Assembly (NCBI RefSeq): GCF_900101265.1
Contig: NZ_FMZS01000008.1
Coordinates: 1 to 64,000 of the forward strand
Direction: 5' to 3'
DNA: 64,000 nucleotides
Origin: Massilia sp. PDC64
GTDB lineage: Bacteria > Pseudomonadota > Gammaproteobacteria > Burkholderiales > Burkholderiaceae_D
Under the pieces are notes generated by a model. The model searched no databases, was not told where the DNA came from, and saw only the letters and a list, made by a program, of their open reading frames with translations. This document shows, piece after piece, positions 1 through 8,236 of the stretch (positions are counted from its first letter, which is position 1; each line of letters begins with the position of its first letter). A program made the position numbers and the translations under genes.

Positions 1-102
1 TGCCACTCGATCATGAACTGCACGGACGTGTGCCCGAAGGGTTTGAACCCGAACAAGGCCATCGGCAAGATCAAGGAATTGCTGGTGCGTCGCGCCATCT
101 AA
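1..102 (+). CDS. sdhB: succinate dehydrogenase iron-sulfur subunit, C-terminal end (partial)
   Basis: Only the last 33 residues and the TAA stop are inside the window. They contain the C-terminal ferredoxin-type cysteines in the context CHSIMNCTDVCPKGLNP, which is diagnostic of SdhB and holds the [4Fe-4S]/[3Fe-4S] ligands that pass electrons from the flavoprotein SdhA to the quinone site of complex II. The gene is followed by sdhE and gltA on the same strand, the usual betaproteobacterial order. The start lies upstream of the window. Confidence 0.95.
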   Translation, partial: CHSIMNCTDVCPKGLNPNKAIGKIKELLVRRAI

Positions 103-114
103 CGATGTCGTTAC

Positions 115-134
115 GGATGGGCTGATGCCCATCC
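115..134 (+). other. hairpin in the sdhB-sdhE gap
   Basis: An 8-bp perfect stem (GGATGGGC / GCCCATCC) with a TGAT loop lies just after the sdhB stop. No T-run follows, so it is more likely an mRNA processing or stabilising hairpin, or chance, than an intrinsic terminator. The rest of the 134-base gap holds nothing else I recognise. Confidence 0.3.
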
Positions 135-236
135 GGCGGCATCTGGCGCCAAGTATTGCTCTAAATACAGTAAAACTACCGTACTGCCGGCAACCGGCAG
201 CCGGAGTATAGTGTTGACCCAACAACGGACTCTAGT

Positions 237-503
237 GTGAATACGCATCAATCCGACCCCGCCAACCGTGCCCGCCTGCGCTGGCGCGCCCGCCGCGGCC
301 TGCTCGAGAACGACCTGATCCTCACGCGCTTCCTGGATGCGCATGAAGAGACCTTGACGGACGAGGAAGTCGATGCGCTGACCCGTCTGCTGGACCTGGC
401 GGATAACCCGCTGATGGACCTGCTGCTGGGGCGCGCCGAGCCCGAAGGCGAGGTCGACCTCCCGCATGTCCGCGCCCTCGTGGCGCGGCTGCGGCAAGCC
501 TGA
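237..503 (+). CDS. sdhE: FAD assembly factor SdhE (succinate dehydrogenase assembly factor 2)
   Basis: The 88-residue protein matches the small all-helical SdhE/YgfY family in length and carries the signature RGxxE motif (R20-G21-L-L-E24), which contacts the flavoprotein during covalent FAD attachment to SdhA. The start is a GTG; the ATG-less N-terminus MNTHQSDPANRARLRWRARR precedes the motif at the usual distance. It lies between sdhB and gltA and is probably co-transcribed with both, which fits its role in maturing complex II. There is no signal peptide or membrane segment, so it acts in the cytoplasm. Confidence 0.92.
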   Translation: MNTHQSDPANRARLRWRARRGLLENDLILTRFLDAHEETLTDEEVDALTRLLDLADNPLMDLLLGRAEPEGEVDLPHVRALVARLRQA

Positions 504-566
504 GCGAAACCGGAAGATTTCGTTTTATTTTGTCTTGTAGACCCACCTCCCAAAGAAGGAAGTGCC

Positions 567-1868
567 ATGAACATCTCTGATACCAAAGCCACCCTGTCGT
601 TCTCGGACGGCAGCCCATCGGTAGACATGCCGATCTACAAAGGCACGATCGGCCCGGACGTCATCGACATCCGCAAGCTGTACGGCCAGACCGGCAAGTT
701 CACCTATGACCCTGGCTTCATGTCGACCGCCGCCTGCCAGTCGGCCATCACCTACATCGATGGCGACAAGGGCGAGCTGCTGTACCGCGGCTACCCGATC
801 GAGCAGCTGGCCGTCAACTGCGACTTCCTGGAGACCTGCTACCTGCTGCTGAACGGCGAACTGCCGAACGCCAAGCAGAAGGAAGAGTTCGTCAACACCG
901 TGACCAAGCACACGATGGTCCACGAGCAGATGCAATTCTTCTTCCGCGGCTTCCGCCGCGACGCGCACCCGATGTCGGTGCTGGTGGGTACCGTCGGCGC
1001 GCTGGCGTCGTTCTACCACGACTCGCTGGACATCAACGACGCCAAGCAGCGCGAGATCTCGGCCATCCGCCTGATCGCCAAGCTGCCAACCCTCGTCGCC
1101 ATGGCCTACAAGTACTCGATCGGCCAGCCGTTCGTGTACCCGCGCAACGACCTGTCGTACAGCGCGAACTTCATGCGCATGATGTTCGGTAACCCGTGCG
1201 AAGAGTACAAGGTCAACGACGTCCTCGTCCGCGCCCTGGACCGCATCCTGATCCTGCACGCCGACCACGAGCAGAACGCATCGACCTCGACCGTCCGTCT
1301 GGCCGGTTCGTCGGGCGCCAACCCGTTCGCGTGTATCGCAGCCGGTATCGCCTGCCTGTGGGGCCCGGCACACGGCGGCGCGAACGAAGCCGCACTGAAC
1401 ATGCTGAAGGAAATCGGCACGGTCGACAACATCCCGGCCTTCATCGAGAAGGTCAAGGACAAGAACTCGGGCGTGAAGCTGATGGGCTTCGGTCACCGCG
1501 TGTACAAGAACTTCGACCCGCGCGCCAAGCTGATGCGCGAAACCTGCCACGAAGTGCTGAACGAACTGGGCCTGCAGGACGACCCGCTGTTCAAGCTGGC
1601 GATGGAACTGGAAAAGATCGCCCTGAACGACGAATACTTCGTGTCGCGCAAGCTGTACCCGAACGTCGACTTCTACTCGGGCATCGTGCAGTCCGCGCTG
1701 GGCATCCCGGTCTCGCTGTTCACCGGTATCTTCGCGATGGCCCGTACCATCGGCTGGATCGCCCAGTGGAACGAGATGATCGCCGATCCGGAACAGAAGA
1801 TCGGCCGTCCGCGCCAGCTGTTCGTCGGTTCGACCGTCCGCGACGTGCCGACCATCGACAAGCGTTAA
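567..1868 (+). CDS. gltA: type II citrate synthase
   Basis: The 433-residue enzyme condenses acetyl-CoA with oxaloacetate at the entry of the TCA cycle. The family's catalytic residues are visible: H269 in GPAHGGAN, H310 in GFGHRVYKNFDPRA and D368 in NVDFYSG, with the spacing expected of the hexameric bacterial enzyme. The conserved HADHEQNASTSTVR stretch is also present. A Shine-Dalgarno-like GAAGGAAG stands a few bases before the ATG. It sits 63 bases after sdhE, probably in the same transcript, and a strong terminator follows. Confidence 0.97.
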   Translation: MNISDTKATLSFSDGSPSVDMPIYKGTIGPDVIDIRKLYGQTGKFTYDPGFMSTAACQSAITYIDGDKGELLYRGYPIEQLAVNCDFLETCYLLLNGELPNAKQKEEFVNTVTKHTMVHEQMQFFFRGFRRDAHPMSVLVGTVGALASFYHDSLDINDAKQREISAIRLIAKLPTLVAMAYKYSIGQPFVYPRNDLSYSANFMRMMFGNPCEEYKVNDVLVRALDRILILHADHEQNASTSTVRLAGSSGANPFACIAAGIACLWGPAHGGANEAALNMLKEIGTVDNIPAFIEKVKDKNSGVKLMGFGHRVYKNFDPRAKLMRETCHEVLNELGLQDDPLFKLAMELEKIALNDEYFVSRKLYPNVDFYSGIVQSALGIPVSLFTGIFAMARTIGWIAQWNEMIADPEQKIGRPRQLFVGSTVRDVPTIDKR

Positions 1869-1890
1869 TCGTTTCTTGTCGTGATCAGAA

Positions 1891-1917
1891 AGCGAGCCTG
1901 CAGGCTCGCTTTTTTTG
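1891..1917 (+). terminator. intrinsic terminator after gltA
   Basis: A perfect 20-base palindrome (AGCGAGCCTG/CAGGCTCGCT, 1891-1910) is followed directly by a run of T (1910-1916). This is a textbook rho-independent terminator 22 bases after the gltA stop, and it ends the sdh-gltA transcript. Confidence 0.9.
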
Positions 1918-1924
1918 CGTCTCC

Positions 1925-1945
1925 GTATAAAATATACAGCGTATA
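1925..1945 (+). promoter_or_regulatory. candidate TetR operator/promoter
   Basis: A perfect palindrome GTATA-AAA-TATAC (1925-1937) is followed 3 bases later by a third GTATA (1941-1945), just before a GGAG ribosome site and the ATG at 1960. The TATAAAAT/TATAAAT sequence could also be a -10 element. Palindromes of this size are typical TetR-family operators, and a TetR gene is the second gene of the operon, so autoregulation is a reasonable inference. Confidence 0.45.
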
Positions 1946-1959
1946 AATAAGGAGACTCC

Positions 1960-2493
1960 ATGACTGGACACGTATTCATCGCAACCAGCCTCGACGGCTA
2001 CATCGCGCGCCCCGACGGCGACATCGGCTGGCTGCTCGCCCGCGACGACCCGCAGGAAGACCACGGCTACGACGCCTTCATCGCCGACAAGGATGCGATC
2101 GTGATGGGCCGCGGCAGCTACGAAAAGGTCGCCACGTTCGACACCTGGCCGTACGACCGGCCGGTGCTCGTGCTGTCGCGCCAGCTGGCCGGCACGCCCG
2201 TTCCCGACCGATTGCGCGGCAAGGTGCGTTTCGCCGACCTTGCGCCGCTGGATGCCATGCGCGCGCTGGAACAGGACGGCGCCCGCCGGGTCTACGTGGA
2301 CGGCGGCCAGGTCGTGCAGGCGTTCCTGCGTGCGGGGCTGATTGAAGACATGGTCATCACGACCGTGCCGGTACTGATCGGGGCAGGCCGGCGGCTGTTC
2401 GGCGAACTGCCGGGCGACCGCGACCTGGCCCTCGTTGCCAGTCGCAGCTTCCCGTCCGGCCTCGTGCAATCCACGTACCGCGTGTTGCCATGA
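1960..2493 (+). CDS. dihydrofolate reductase-like (RibD C-terminal domain) protein
   Basis: The 177-residue protein begins with the family pattern HVFIATSLDGYIARPDGDIGWL and has VMGRGSYEKV and VYVDGGQVVQAFL, which match the NADPH-binding fold of the RibD C-terminal/DHFR-like family (YwjB/YyaP type). Members are small cytosolic reductases whose substrates are mostly unknown; a true folate role is not implied. GGAG lies 6 bases before the ATG. Its stop overlaps the start of the downstream TetR gene by 4 bases (ATGA), so the two are translationally coupled. Confidence 0.85.
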   Translation: MTGHVFIATSLDGYIARPDGDIGWLLARDDPQEDHGYDAFIADKDAIVMGRGSYEKVATFDTWPYDRPVLVLSRQLAGTPVPDRLRGKVRFADLAPLDAMRALEQDGARRVYVDGGQVVQAFLRAGLIEDMVITTVPVLIGAGRRLFGELPGDRDLALVASRSFPSGLVQSTYRVLP

Positions 2494-3050
2494 CGCGTCC
2501 GCGCGGCCGTCCCGCGCGCGGGCAGGGCGTCACGCGCGACGCCATCCTGGATGCCGCACTGGCCTTGCTCGACGAGGATGGCGACGCCGGCCTGACGATG
2601 CGCTCGCTGGCAGCGCGGCTGGGTGTGACGCCGATGAGCCTGTATCACCACGTGACGGACCGCGCCGGCCTGCTGCGGGCGTTGTCGGACCGGTTGTATG
2701 GCGACGTGCTGCAGGGTGTCGACGAGGCCGGCGGCCCCGTCGAAGGAATACGGATGCTGATGACGCGGTATTACGACGCCGTCGTCATGCATCCGCAGCT
2801 GACGCTCGCGATCTTTGCGGAGCCGGCGGCCTTTGCCGGGGCGAGCCTGGAGATCACGGAGCGCCTGGGGGCGCTGCTGGCGGCCGTCACGCCGGCGCAT
2901 CTGGTGTGGCGCGACATCCTCGTCGACCATGCGCACGGTAGTGGGCTTGCGCTCATCGCTGCCCGCGGCGACGTAGCGCGCGTGGGGGCGTTGCGGGATG
3001 CGTATCGGCAGGCGCTGGATTGCCTGCTGGCGCAATTCCCGGTCGTCTGA
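2490..3050 (+). CDS. TetR/AcrR family transcriptional regulator
   Basis: The 186-residue protein has an N-terminal helix-turn-helix domain (about residues 15-60) with the TetR pattern TRDAILDAALALLDEDG and TMRSLAARLGVTPMSLYHHV, followed by a ligand/dimer domain of the TetR_C type. It overlaps the upstream reductase gene by 4 bases and probably represses its own operon through the palindrome at 1925-1937. The inducer cannot be told from sequence. No terminator is obvious after it. Confidence 0.88.
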   Translation: MTRPRGRPARGQGVTRDAILDAALALLDEDGDAGLTMRSLAARLGVTPMSLYHHVTDRAGLLRALSDRLYGDVLQGVDEAGGPVEGIRMLMTRYYDAVVMHPQLTLAIFAEPAAFAGASLEITERLGALLAAVTPAHLVWRDILVDHAHGSGLALIAARGDVARVGALRDAYRQALDCLLAQFPVV

Positions 3051-3220
3051 AACGACAGCCACCACGGATTGCTCTCGCCACGAACGACGGGACCCGAAGC
3101 GGTCTTTCAAGGCATGGCCTGAAGGGGGGCTAGCACATGGCGGTACAGGACGCGTTACGAAAATCAGACATTTGCTGTTGTGTTGTCGGATAGGCTGTAG
3201 TTTTACATCTTCTTTCGATC

Positions 3221-4027
3221 ATGCCCACTCATTATCCAAAGACGCTACCTGAAGCCCACCGAGCATTCATCGACACAGCATTGCGTGTGTTACCGGAAGA
3301 TTCCAGGATTCTTGGGCTAGCGGCCGCCGGCTCCTATCTGACTGATAATATGGATCAGTTCTCCGACCTGGACCTGATCGTCATGACGGAGCCTGGCAAG
3401 CAAGATGAGATATTGCATGATCGTGTCGCGATAGCGCGAGAACTTGGAACCTATCTGACGGGATTTACTGGTGAGCATGTCGGGGAACCACGGGTACTCA
3501 TCACTTTGTATGGTTCACCTTTGCTGCATGTCGATCTCAAGTTCGTTTCATTGGCCGATGCGCATATCCGGGTTGAGGAACCTGCCGTTCTCTGGCAGAG
3601 GGACGAACGCGTTTCTGTCGCACTATCGCAAGGTCGTGGAGTTTATCCTCAGCCAGACATTGCGTGGATCGATGAACGTTTTTGGGTCTGGATGCACTAC
3701 GGTGCGTTGAAGATCGGCCGCGGAGAAATTTTCGAGGCCATCGATATGATCAACTACGTCCGGTCCAATGTACTGGGCCCACTAGCGCTACGCAGGGTGG
3801 GTGCCCGGCCTCAAGGAGTACGCAGGTTGGAGACCGCGGACCCGGACTTCGCAGCCGCATTGCGGGAAACGATTCCGTCCTATGCGAAAGGGGACTGCTT
3901 GCGAGCGCTATATGTCAGTATCGACTTGTACCGCCAGTTGCGCGCCGACTACTCCAACCTGAAACGAAATGAAGCCGTTGAGCAGGCCGTATTGGCATAT
4001 ATGCAAAAGATTGAAGCCGGAATTTAA
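3221..4027 (+). CDS. nucleotidyltransferase-fold protein, AT-richer than its neighbours
   Basis: The 268-residue protein carries the polymerase-beta-type nucleotidyltransferase motif at residues 37-55: GSYLTDNMDQFSDLDLIVM, the GS-x(n)-[SD]DxD core that binds metal-NTP. A second acidic strand, LLHVDLKFV, lies near residue 102 and would supply the third carboxylate. The C-terminal half is helical, as in aminoglycoside adenylyltransferases, but resistance is not shown. The gene and the 60 bases before it are clearly less GC-rich and use more A/T third positions than neighbours, suggesting recent acquisition. It stands alone with its own terminator. The substrate is unknown. Confidence 0.75.
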   Translation: MPTHYPKTLPEAHRAFIDTALRVLPEDSRILGLAAAGSYLTDNMDQFSDLDLIVMTEPGKQDEILHDRVAIARELGTYLTGFTGEHVGEPRVLITLYGSPLLHVDLKFVSLADAHIRVEEPAVLWQRDERVSVALSQGRGVYPQPDIAWIDERFWVWMHYGALKIGRGEIFEAIDMINYVRSNVLGPLALRRVGARPQGVRRLETADPDFAAALRETIPSYAKGDCLRALYVSIDLYRQLRADYSNLKRNEAVEQAVLAYMQKIEAGI

Positions 4028-4093
4028 GACGTGCCATGTGCCGAAAACCCGGCATGACGGGAATGACGGCGAATCGAGCGATAACGCCAAGTG

Positions 4094-4126
4094 AAAAAGG
4101 CCGCCGGATCGCCCCGGCGGCCTTTG
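4094..4126. terminator. bidirectional intrinsic terminator
   Basis: A 12-bp perfect stem AAAGGCCGCCGG / CCGGCGGCCTTT with a 6-base loop is flanked by A-run and T-rich sequence. It lies between two convergent genes (the nucleotidyltransferase on + and DUF3297 on -) and can serve both. Confidence 0.85.
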
Positions 4127-4150
4127 CGTTTCCATGTTATCGACGAATGA

Positions 4151-4402
4151 TCAGACGGCGTAATACGGCTCGACCGTACCTTTCAGCTTGATCAGCATGG
4201 GACGGCCCTTGCGGTCCAGGACCTTGCCGGCAGCGACCTTGATCCAGCCTTCGCTCTGGCAGTATTCCTCGACGTCCGTGCGTTCCTTGCCGTTGAAACG
4301 GATGCCGACCGGGTGCTTGAAGACTTCCGCGTTGTGGTGCGGGCTCTTCGGGTCGATGGACAGGCGGTCGGGCAGGGGTGGGAGTTGGGTAGTATCGTTC
4401 AT
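4151..4402 (-). CDS. DUF3297 family protein
   Basis: This 83-residue soluble protein matches the short DUF3297 family in length and in conserved text: PPLPDRLSIDPKSPHHN, GIRFNGKERTDVEEYC and GWIKVAAGKVLDRKGRPM. The family is widespread in Proteobacteria and has no proven function. It has no signal peptide or cysteine pair. The gene is monocistronic, convergent with the preceding one, and ends at the shared terminator. Confidence 0.8.
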   Translation of the reverse strand: MNDTTQLPPLPDRLSIDPKSPHHNAEVFKHPVGIRFNGKERTDVEEYCQSEGWIKVAAGKVLDRKGRPMLIKLKGTVEPYYAV

Positions 4403-4454
4403 GGCCAGAATTATCCACGATTCTGTGCGGACGCGCGAGCGCCGCGCGTCACCG

Positions 4455-4799
4455 CTACTGGCACTTGCCCCGGATCTTGGCCACGGCGACGAAGGGCAGG
4501 GCCAGCAAGCCGGTCAGGAAGAACGTGGGCTGGCGCTTCAGGCCGTCCGCATGCAGGCAGTCCGGCACGGTGGCGTCCTCGACCTGGCGCGCGAAGATGT
4601 CGTAGCGGTTCGCGCGCAGCGTGTCGGCCTCGTGCAGCCGAGGGTTCTCCGGCCTCTCGGCCAGCGTGTCGCGCACGGCCTTGCGGATGGCGTCCTCGTC
4701 CAGGTGCGGGCGGACGCCGGCCGGCGGCGGCTCCGGATCCGCCGCCCAGGCGGCGGACGAGAGGGCGGTCAGCAGGGCGGCGAGGACGAAAGCTTTCAT
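4455..4799 (-). CDS. small exported protein of unknown function
   Basis: The start was set at the ATG at 4799 because it opens a clear signal peptide, MKAFVLAALLTALSSAAWA, cleaved after AWA. The mature part is about 95 residues and contains an acidic helical stretch, an isolated hydrophobic segment near the end (FFLTGLLALPFVAVAKI) that may be a membrane anchor, and two cysteines (VPDCLHA and the C-terminal KCQ). I do not recognise a family. It is divergent from the NTF2-like gene at 4909. Confidence 0.6.
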   Translation of the reverse strand: MKAFVLAALLTALSSAAWAADPEPPPAGVRPHLDEDAIRKAVRDTLAERPENPRLHEADTLRANRYDIFARQVEDATVPDCLHADGLKRQPTFFLTGLLALPFVAVAKIRGKCQ

Positions 4800-4908
4800 G
4801 TGTCGAGAGCGTCGTGATGGCTTGACAAATGTACACCAGTTCGCTGCGAGTTGTTGAACTGACACGTTTCGTTACACAATGCCTGTTTCGACCCAACCAG
4901 GAACCCAC

Positions 4909-5391
4909 ATGAAATCACTCATCCTCGCGTGCTGTCTGTTCGTGGCCGGACTGGCCCACGCCGCCGGCATCGACCCGGCCCTCGCCCAGCAGGTCAATGC
5001 GTTCGTGGACGGCTGGCACGACGACGCCGCGCACGCGCGCATGCGCTACTTCGACAAGATGGCGCCGGACGGCGTCTACATCGGCACGGACCGCACGGAG
5101 CTGTGGCAGCGCGACGCGTTTCGCGAATGGGGCCGCAAGTACTTCGAGGGCAAGGAGGCCGCCTGGGTCTTTCATCCCACGCGCCGCAACGTCTATGCGA
5201 CGGCGGATAATTCTCTGATCTGGTTCGACGAATTGCTCGACACGGAAAACATGGGCCATTGCATGGCGAGCGGCGTCATTCGCAGGACGCCGGCCGGGTT
5301 CGAGATCGTGCATTACCAGCTGTCGCTGGCGGTGCCGAACGAGGCGGCGAAGAAGGTGATCGAGGTCGTGAAGGCCGCCGAGTCAAAATAA
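4909..5391 (+). CDS. secreted SnoaL/NTF2-like protein
   Basis: The chosen ATG (4909) follows an AGGA ribosome site and begins a signal peptide (MKSLILACCLFVAGLAHA). The mature 140 residues fit the NTF2-like alpha+beta cone: helix (QVNAFVDGWHDDAAHARMRYFDKMAPDGVYIGTD), WQRDAFREWGRKYF, then strands WVFHPTRRNVYATADNSLIWFDE and the last strand GFEIVHYQLSLAVPN. Such proteins are often annotated as nuclear transport factor 2 family; the ligand is unknown. The 3' end overlaps the convergent SRAP gene by 9 bases. Confidence 0.7.
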   Translation: MKSLILACCLFVAGLAHAAGIDPALAQQVNAFVDGWHDDAAHARMRYFDKMAPDGVYIGTDRTELWQRDAFREWGRKYFEGKEAAWVFHPTRRNVYATADNSLIWFDELLDTENMGHCMASGVIRRTPAGFEIVHYQLSLAVPNEAAKKVIEVVKAAESK

Positions 5392-6078
5392 CTCGAGGTT
5401 CTGGGGTGCCGACGGCGGCGGCGTCTTTTTCACGGGCGCTTTCGGCGCTGCCCACGCCTTCATCCCGTCCGCCGGATACGGCCGCAGGAAGCTGCGCGCC
5501 ACCTCGGGATCGCGGCAGTGCAGCCACGCGTCGACCTCGTTCGGCGGCAGCACGACGAGCGCGCGCTTTTCGTCGTCCGGCTTGTGGAAGCGCCGCATCA
5601 GCGGGTGGTCGTCCGCATTGATCGTGATCTGCGTGAACGACGCCGCGATCGTGCCGTCGGCCTCGGACCATTCGCGCCACAGGCCCGCCACGAAGAACAC
5701 GCTGTCGTCGCGCATCCCGATGCCGAAGCGCTCGGCGCGGCCGCTTTCGTAGTTGGGCTCATAAAAGCAGGTCATCGGGACGGCACACAACTGGGCACGG
5801 CGCCAGGCCGGGGCGAACGAACGCTTTTCGCCCAGCGATTCCGCGCGCGCGTTCATCGTGTCGAACGGTTTCACGCCCGCGGGGATGTGGCGGCGCGGGA
5901 CCATGCCGTAGCTCGCCAGTTGCAGCATGCGCTCGCCGCCCGCGCCCGCGCGCACGATGGGTGCCGTGTAGTCCTTCCACGTTTCGCTGGGCCAGTCCCA
6001 GTCGCGGTACAGGTCGACGAGGGTGCCGAGCACCATGTCGAGTTGTTCGGGCAGCGGAGGGCGGTAGTTGACGCACAT
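5383..6078 (-). CDS. SOS response-associated peptidase (SRAP, YedK/HMCES family)
   Basis: SRAP proteins form a stable thiazolidine link with abasic sites in single-stranded DNA and protect replication. The catalytic cysteine must be residue 2, so the start is the ATG giving MCVNYRPP (6078) and not the longer frame. The other active-site positions are visible: N76-A-R78, E107 in CFYEPNY and a histidine near 165 followed by the basic/proline stretch. The length of 231 residues is normal. A basic/proline-rich C-terminal tail follows the domain. I saw no clear LexA box upstream. Confidence 0.9.
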   Translation of the reverse strand: MCVNYRPPLPEQLDMVLGTLVDLYRDWDWPSETWKDYTAPIVRAGAGGERMLQLASYGMVPRRHIPAGVKPFDTMNARAESLGEKRSFAPAWRRAQLCAVPMTCFYEPNYESGRAERFGIGMRDDSVFFVAGLWREWSEADGTIAASFTQITINADDHPLMRRFHKPDDEKRALVVLPPNEVDAWLHCRDPEVARSFLRPYPADGMKAWAAPKAPVKKTPPPSAPQNLELF

Positions 6079-6127
6079 GGCGCCAGTTTGCCACAAATGC
6101 GCGGCCCTCGGCGGGCCTTCAGCACCC

Positions 6128-8236
6128 TCAGAAGCGGTAACGCGCGCTGACCAGCACGGTGCGCGGCTCGCCCGGCATGTTGTAGTCGTTGGCGCCGCTG
6201 TGGGCGGACACGAAATAGGTCCGGTTCAGCACGTTGCGCACAGTGACCGTGACGTCGACCTTGCCGCTATCGTAGCCGGCGCCCAGCTGCAGCACGCCGT
6301 AGCCCGGCAGCGTGGTCAGGTCATCGGGCGACGCGTAGCGGCTCGATTCCGCGCGGCCGCCGGCGGCGACCCAGAAGTGGCCATCGAGGCGGTGCTTGAT
6401 CCACGCGTTGAACGTGTGGCGCGGCGTGAGCGCGGCCGTGTTGCCCTCGAACGGCTTGCCGGCGGACGTCAGTTCCGTCGAGTCCTCGATCCTGCCGCGC
6501 ATGTTCGCATAGCCGGCGATCGCATCCCAGCCCGGCGCCAGCTCGCCCATGTAGCTCAGTTCGAGGCCGCGCGTGCGCTGGCGGCCTACGGGCAGCGAGA
6601 AGTTCGTGTTGGTCGGATCGGCGACCTGGATGTTCGATTGCGTCATGTCGAACAGCGCGGCCGTCAGGCTCGAGCGGGCCGTCAGGTCGAGCTTGACGCC
6701 CGCTTCCTTGTTGACGGTCTGTGTCGGCTTCAACGTGTCGCTGTTGGCGCGGAACGTGAACGAATCCGCGATGGGCTGGAACGAGCGGTTCCACGATGCG
6801 TAGACCGCCACGCGGTTGGTCGGCTGGTACACGGCGCCGAGACGCGGCGACCACGTATCGTCCGTGCGGTGCAGGTCGACGTTCTTCGCCGTGCGGTCGT
6901 CGCGGTCCTGCTTCAGGTGGTCGTAGCGCACGCCGGCCAGGACTTTCCATTCGGGCGTGAGCGCCACGAGATCCTGCAGGTACAGGCCCGCGATGTCGAC
7001 GCGGTTTTTATTGTCCGCGCTGGGCGTGACGCTGTCCGGCAGCACCGGCAGGTCGACGAGCACGGGGTGGAACAGGCTGTACGTCGCCACGTTGTTGCGC
7101 GAGCGGAGCACCTCGCTCTTGTTCTGGCGGCCGAGTTCCACGCCGTACAGCAGCTTGTGGTTCGTCGTGCCCCAGTCGACGGTCTGGGAGAGTTCGTTCT
7201 GCAGGTAGCGGCCGTCCTCGTCGCGCAGGCGGTGACTCTGGCCGATGGCGACGGTCGGGTTGGCACCGTCCTTGATCGTGCCGATCGACGTGTAGTTGCG
7301 GTCCAGCGCGTAGTCGTAGGCACGCAGCACCGTGTGCAGTTTCAGGTCGGGTGTGAACGCATGGTCGAGCGTCGCCGTGGCGCTTTTCACGTCGCTCTGC
7401 ACGAACGCGCGCGCGGTGGCGTTGGCGGCGCCGAAATAGGTCTCGACCGGCACGTCGACGGGGCGGCCGTGGTAGCTGGGCACGCCCTGGTCGGCGAGGC
7501 GTTTGTCGTGCAGGTAGTCCGCCTGCAAGGTCAGGGTCGTGGCGGGCGACAGCTTGAACGTGGCCGACGGCGCGAGGGCCTGGCGGCGCAGGAAGTAGCG
7601 GTCGCGGAAGCCGGTCGAGTCTTCGACGGCGCCCGTCAGGCGGAACAGCGCATCCTTGTCGGCCGTCGTCGTACCGAGGTCGAATTCGCCGCGGCGCTGG
7701 CCGTGCGAGCCGAGCGTGACGCCCGCCTCCAGCAGGGCGTTCTCGAGCGGCTTCTTCGTCACGCGGTTGACGAGGCCACCGGCCGACCCGCGCCCATACA
7801 GCACGGAGGCCGGCCCCTTGAGCACTTCGACGCGCTCGATGTTGGAGAGGTCGCGGAAGTACAGCGCGTCGTCGCGCACGCCGTCCACGAACTGGTCGCT
7901 GATGGCGGAGAAGCCGCGGATCGTCACCTGGTCGCGTTGGCCGTCGCCGACGGAGAACGACAGGCCCGGCACGTTCTGCAGCGCGTCCTGCAGCGACAGC
8001 GCGTTCTGGTCGTGCAGCACGACGGCCGGCACGACGTTGACCGTCTGCGGGATGTCGCGCAGCGGCACGTTGATCTTGGTGGCGGTGTTCGTTTCCGTGA
8101 CTTCGTACGAGCCGGCGTCGATCTTCTTGTCGCGGATGACGACTTCCGGCATCGCCGGCTCTTCGGCGCGGACCGGCGTCCACACGCTGCAGGCGAGGGC
8201 GACGAGATAGGGGAGGGGGCGAAGTGCTTGTTTCAT
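6128..8236 (-). CDS. TonB-dependent siderophore receptor (Fiu/FhuE-like)
   Basis: The 702-residue protein has a signal peptide (MKQALRPLPYLVALACSVWTPVRA), a plug domain (DIPQTVNVVPAVVLHDQNAL, then VTIRGFSAISDQFVDGVRD and RVEVLKGPASVLYGRGSAGG) and a long beta-barrel ending in a terminal F (SARYRF). The plug text is typical of the TIGR01783 siderophore receptors. There is no N-terminal signalling (STN) extension. It is the last gene of a three-gene operon, and its ATG overlaps the MFS stop by 4 bases. The start lies inside a longer open frame, but the signal peptide fixes it. It probably takes up the siderophore made by the upstream synthetase. Confidence 0.93.
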   Translation of the reverse strand: MKQALRPLPYLVALACSVWTPVRAEEPAMPEVVIRDKKIDAGSYEVTETNTATKINVPLRDIPQTVNVVPAVVLHDQNALSLQDALQNVPGLSFSVGDGQRDQVTIRGFSAISDQFVDGVRDDALYFRDLSNIERVEVLKGPASVLYGRGSAGGLVNRVTKKPLENALLEAGVTLGSHGQRRGEFDLGTTTADKDALFRLTGAVEDSTGFRDRYFLRRQALAPSATFKLSPATTLTLQADYLHDKRLADQGVPSYHGRPVDVPVETYFGAANATARAFVQSDVKSATATLDHAFTPDLKLHTVLRAYDYALDRNYTSIGTIKDGANPTVAIGQSHRLRDEDGRYLQNELSQTVDWGTTNHKLLYGVELGRQNKSEVLRSRNNVATYSLFHPVLVDLPVLPDSVTPSADNKNRVDIAGLYLQDLVALTPEWKVLAGVRYDHLKQDRDDRTAKNVDLHRTDDTWSPRLGAVYQPTNRVAVYASWNRSFQPIADSFTFRANSDTLKPTQTVNKEAGVKLDLTARSSLTAALFDMTQSNIQVADPTNTNFSLPVGRQRTRGLELSYMGELAPGWDAIAGYANMRGRIEDSTELTSAGKPFEGNTAALTPRHTFNAWIKHRLDGHFWVAAGGRAESSRYASPDDLTTLPGYGVLQLGAGYDSGKVDVTVTVRNVLNRTYFVSAHSGANDYNMPGEPRTVLVSARYRF

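Noticed and set aside
2998..3252. An 84-residue + strand frame bridging the TetR end and the nucleotidyltransferase start
   Set aside because: It overlaps both genes in other frames and has no ribosome site or homology signal.
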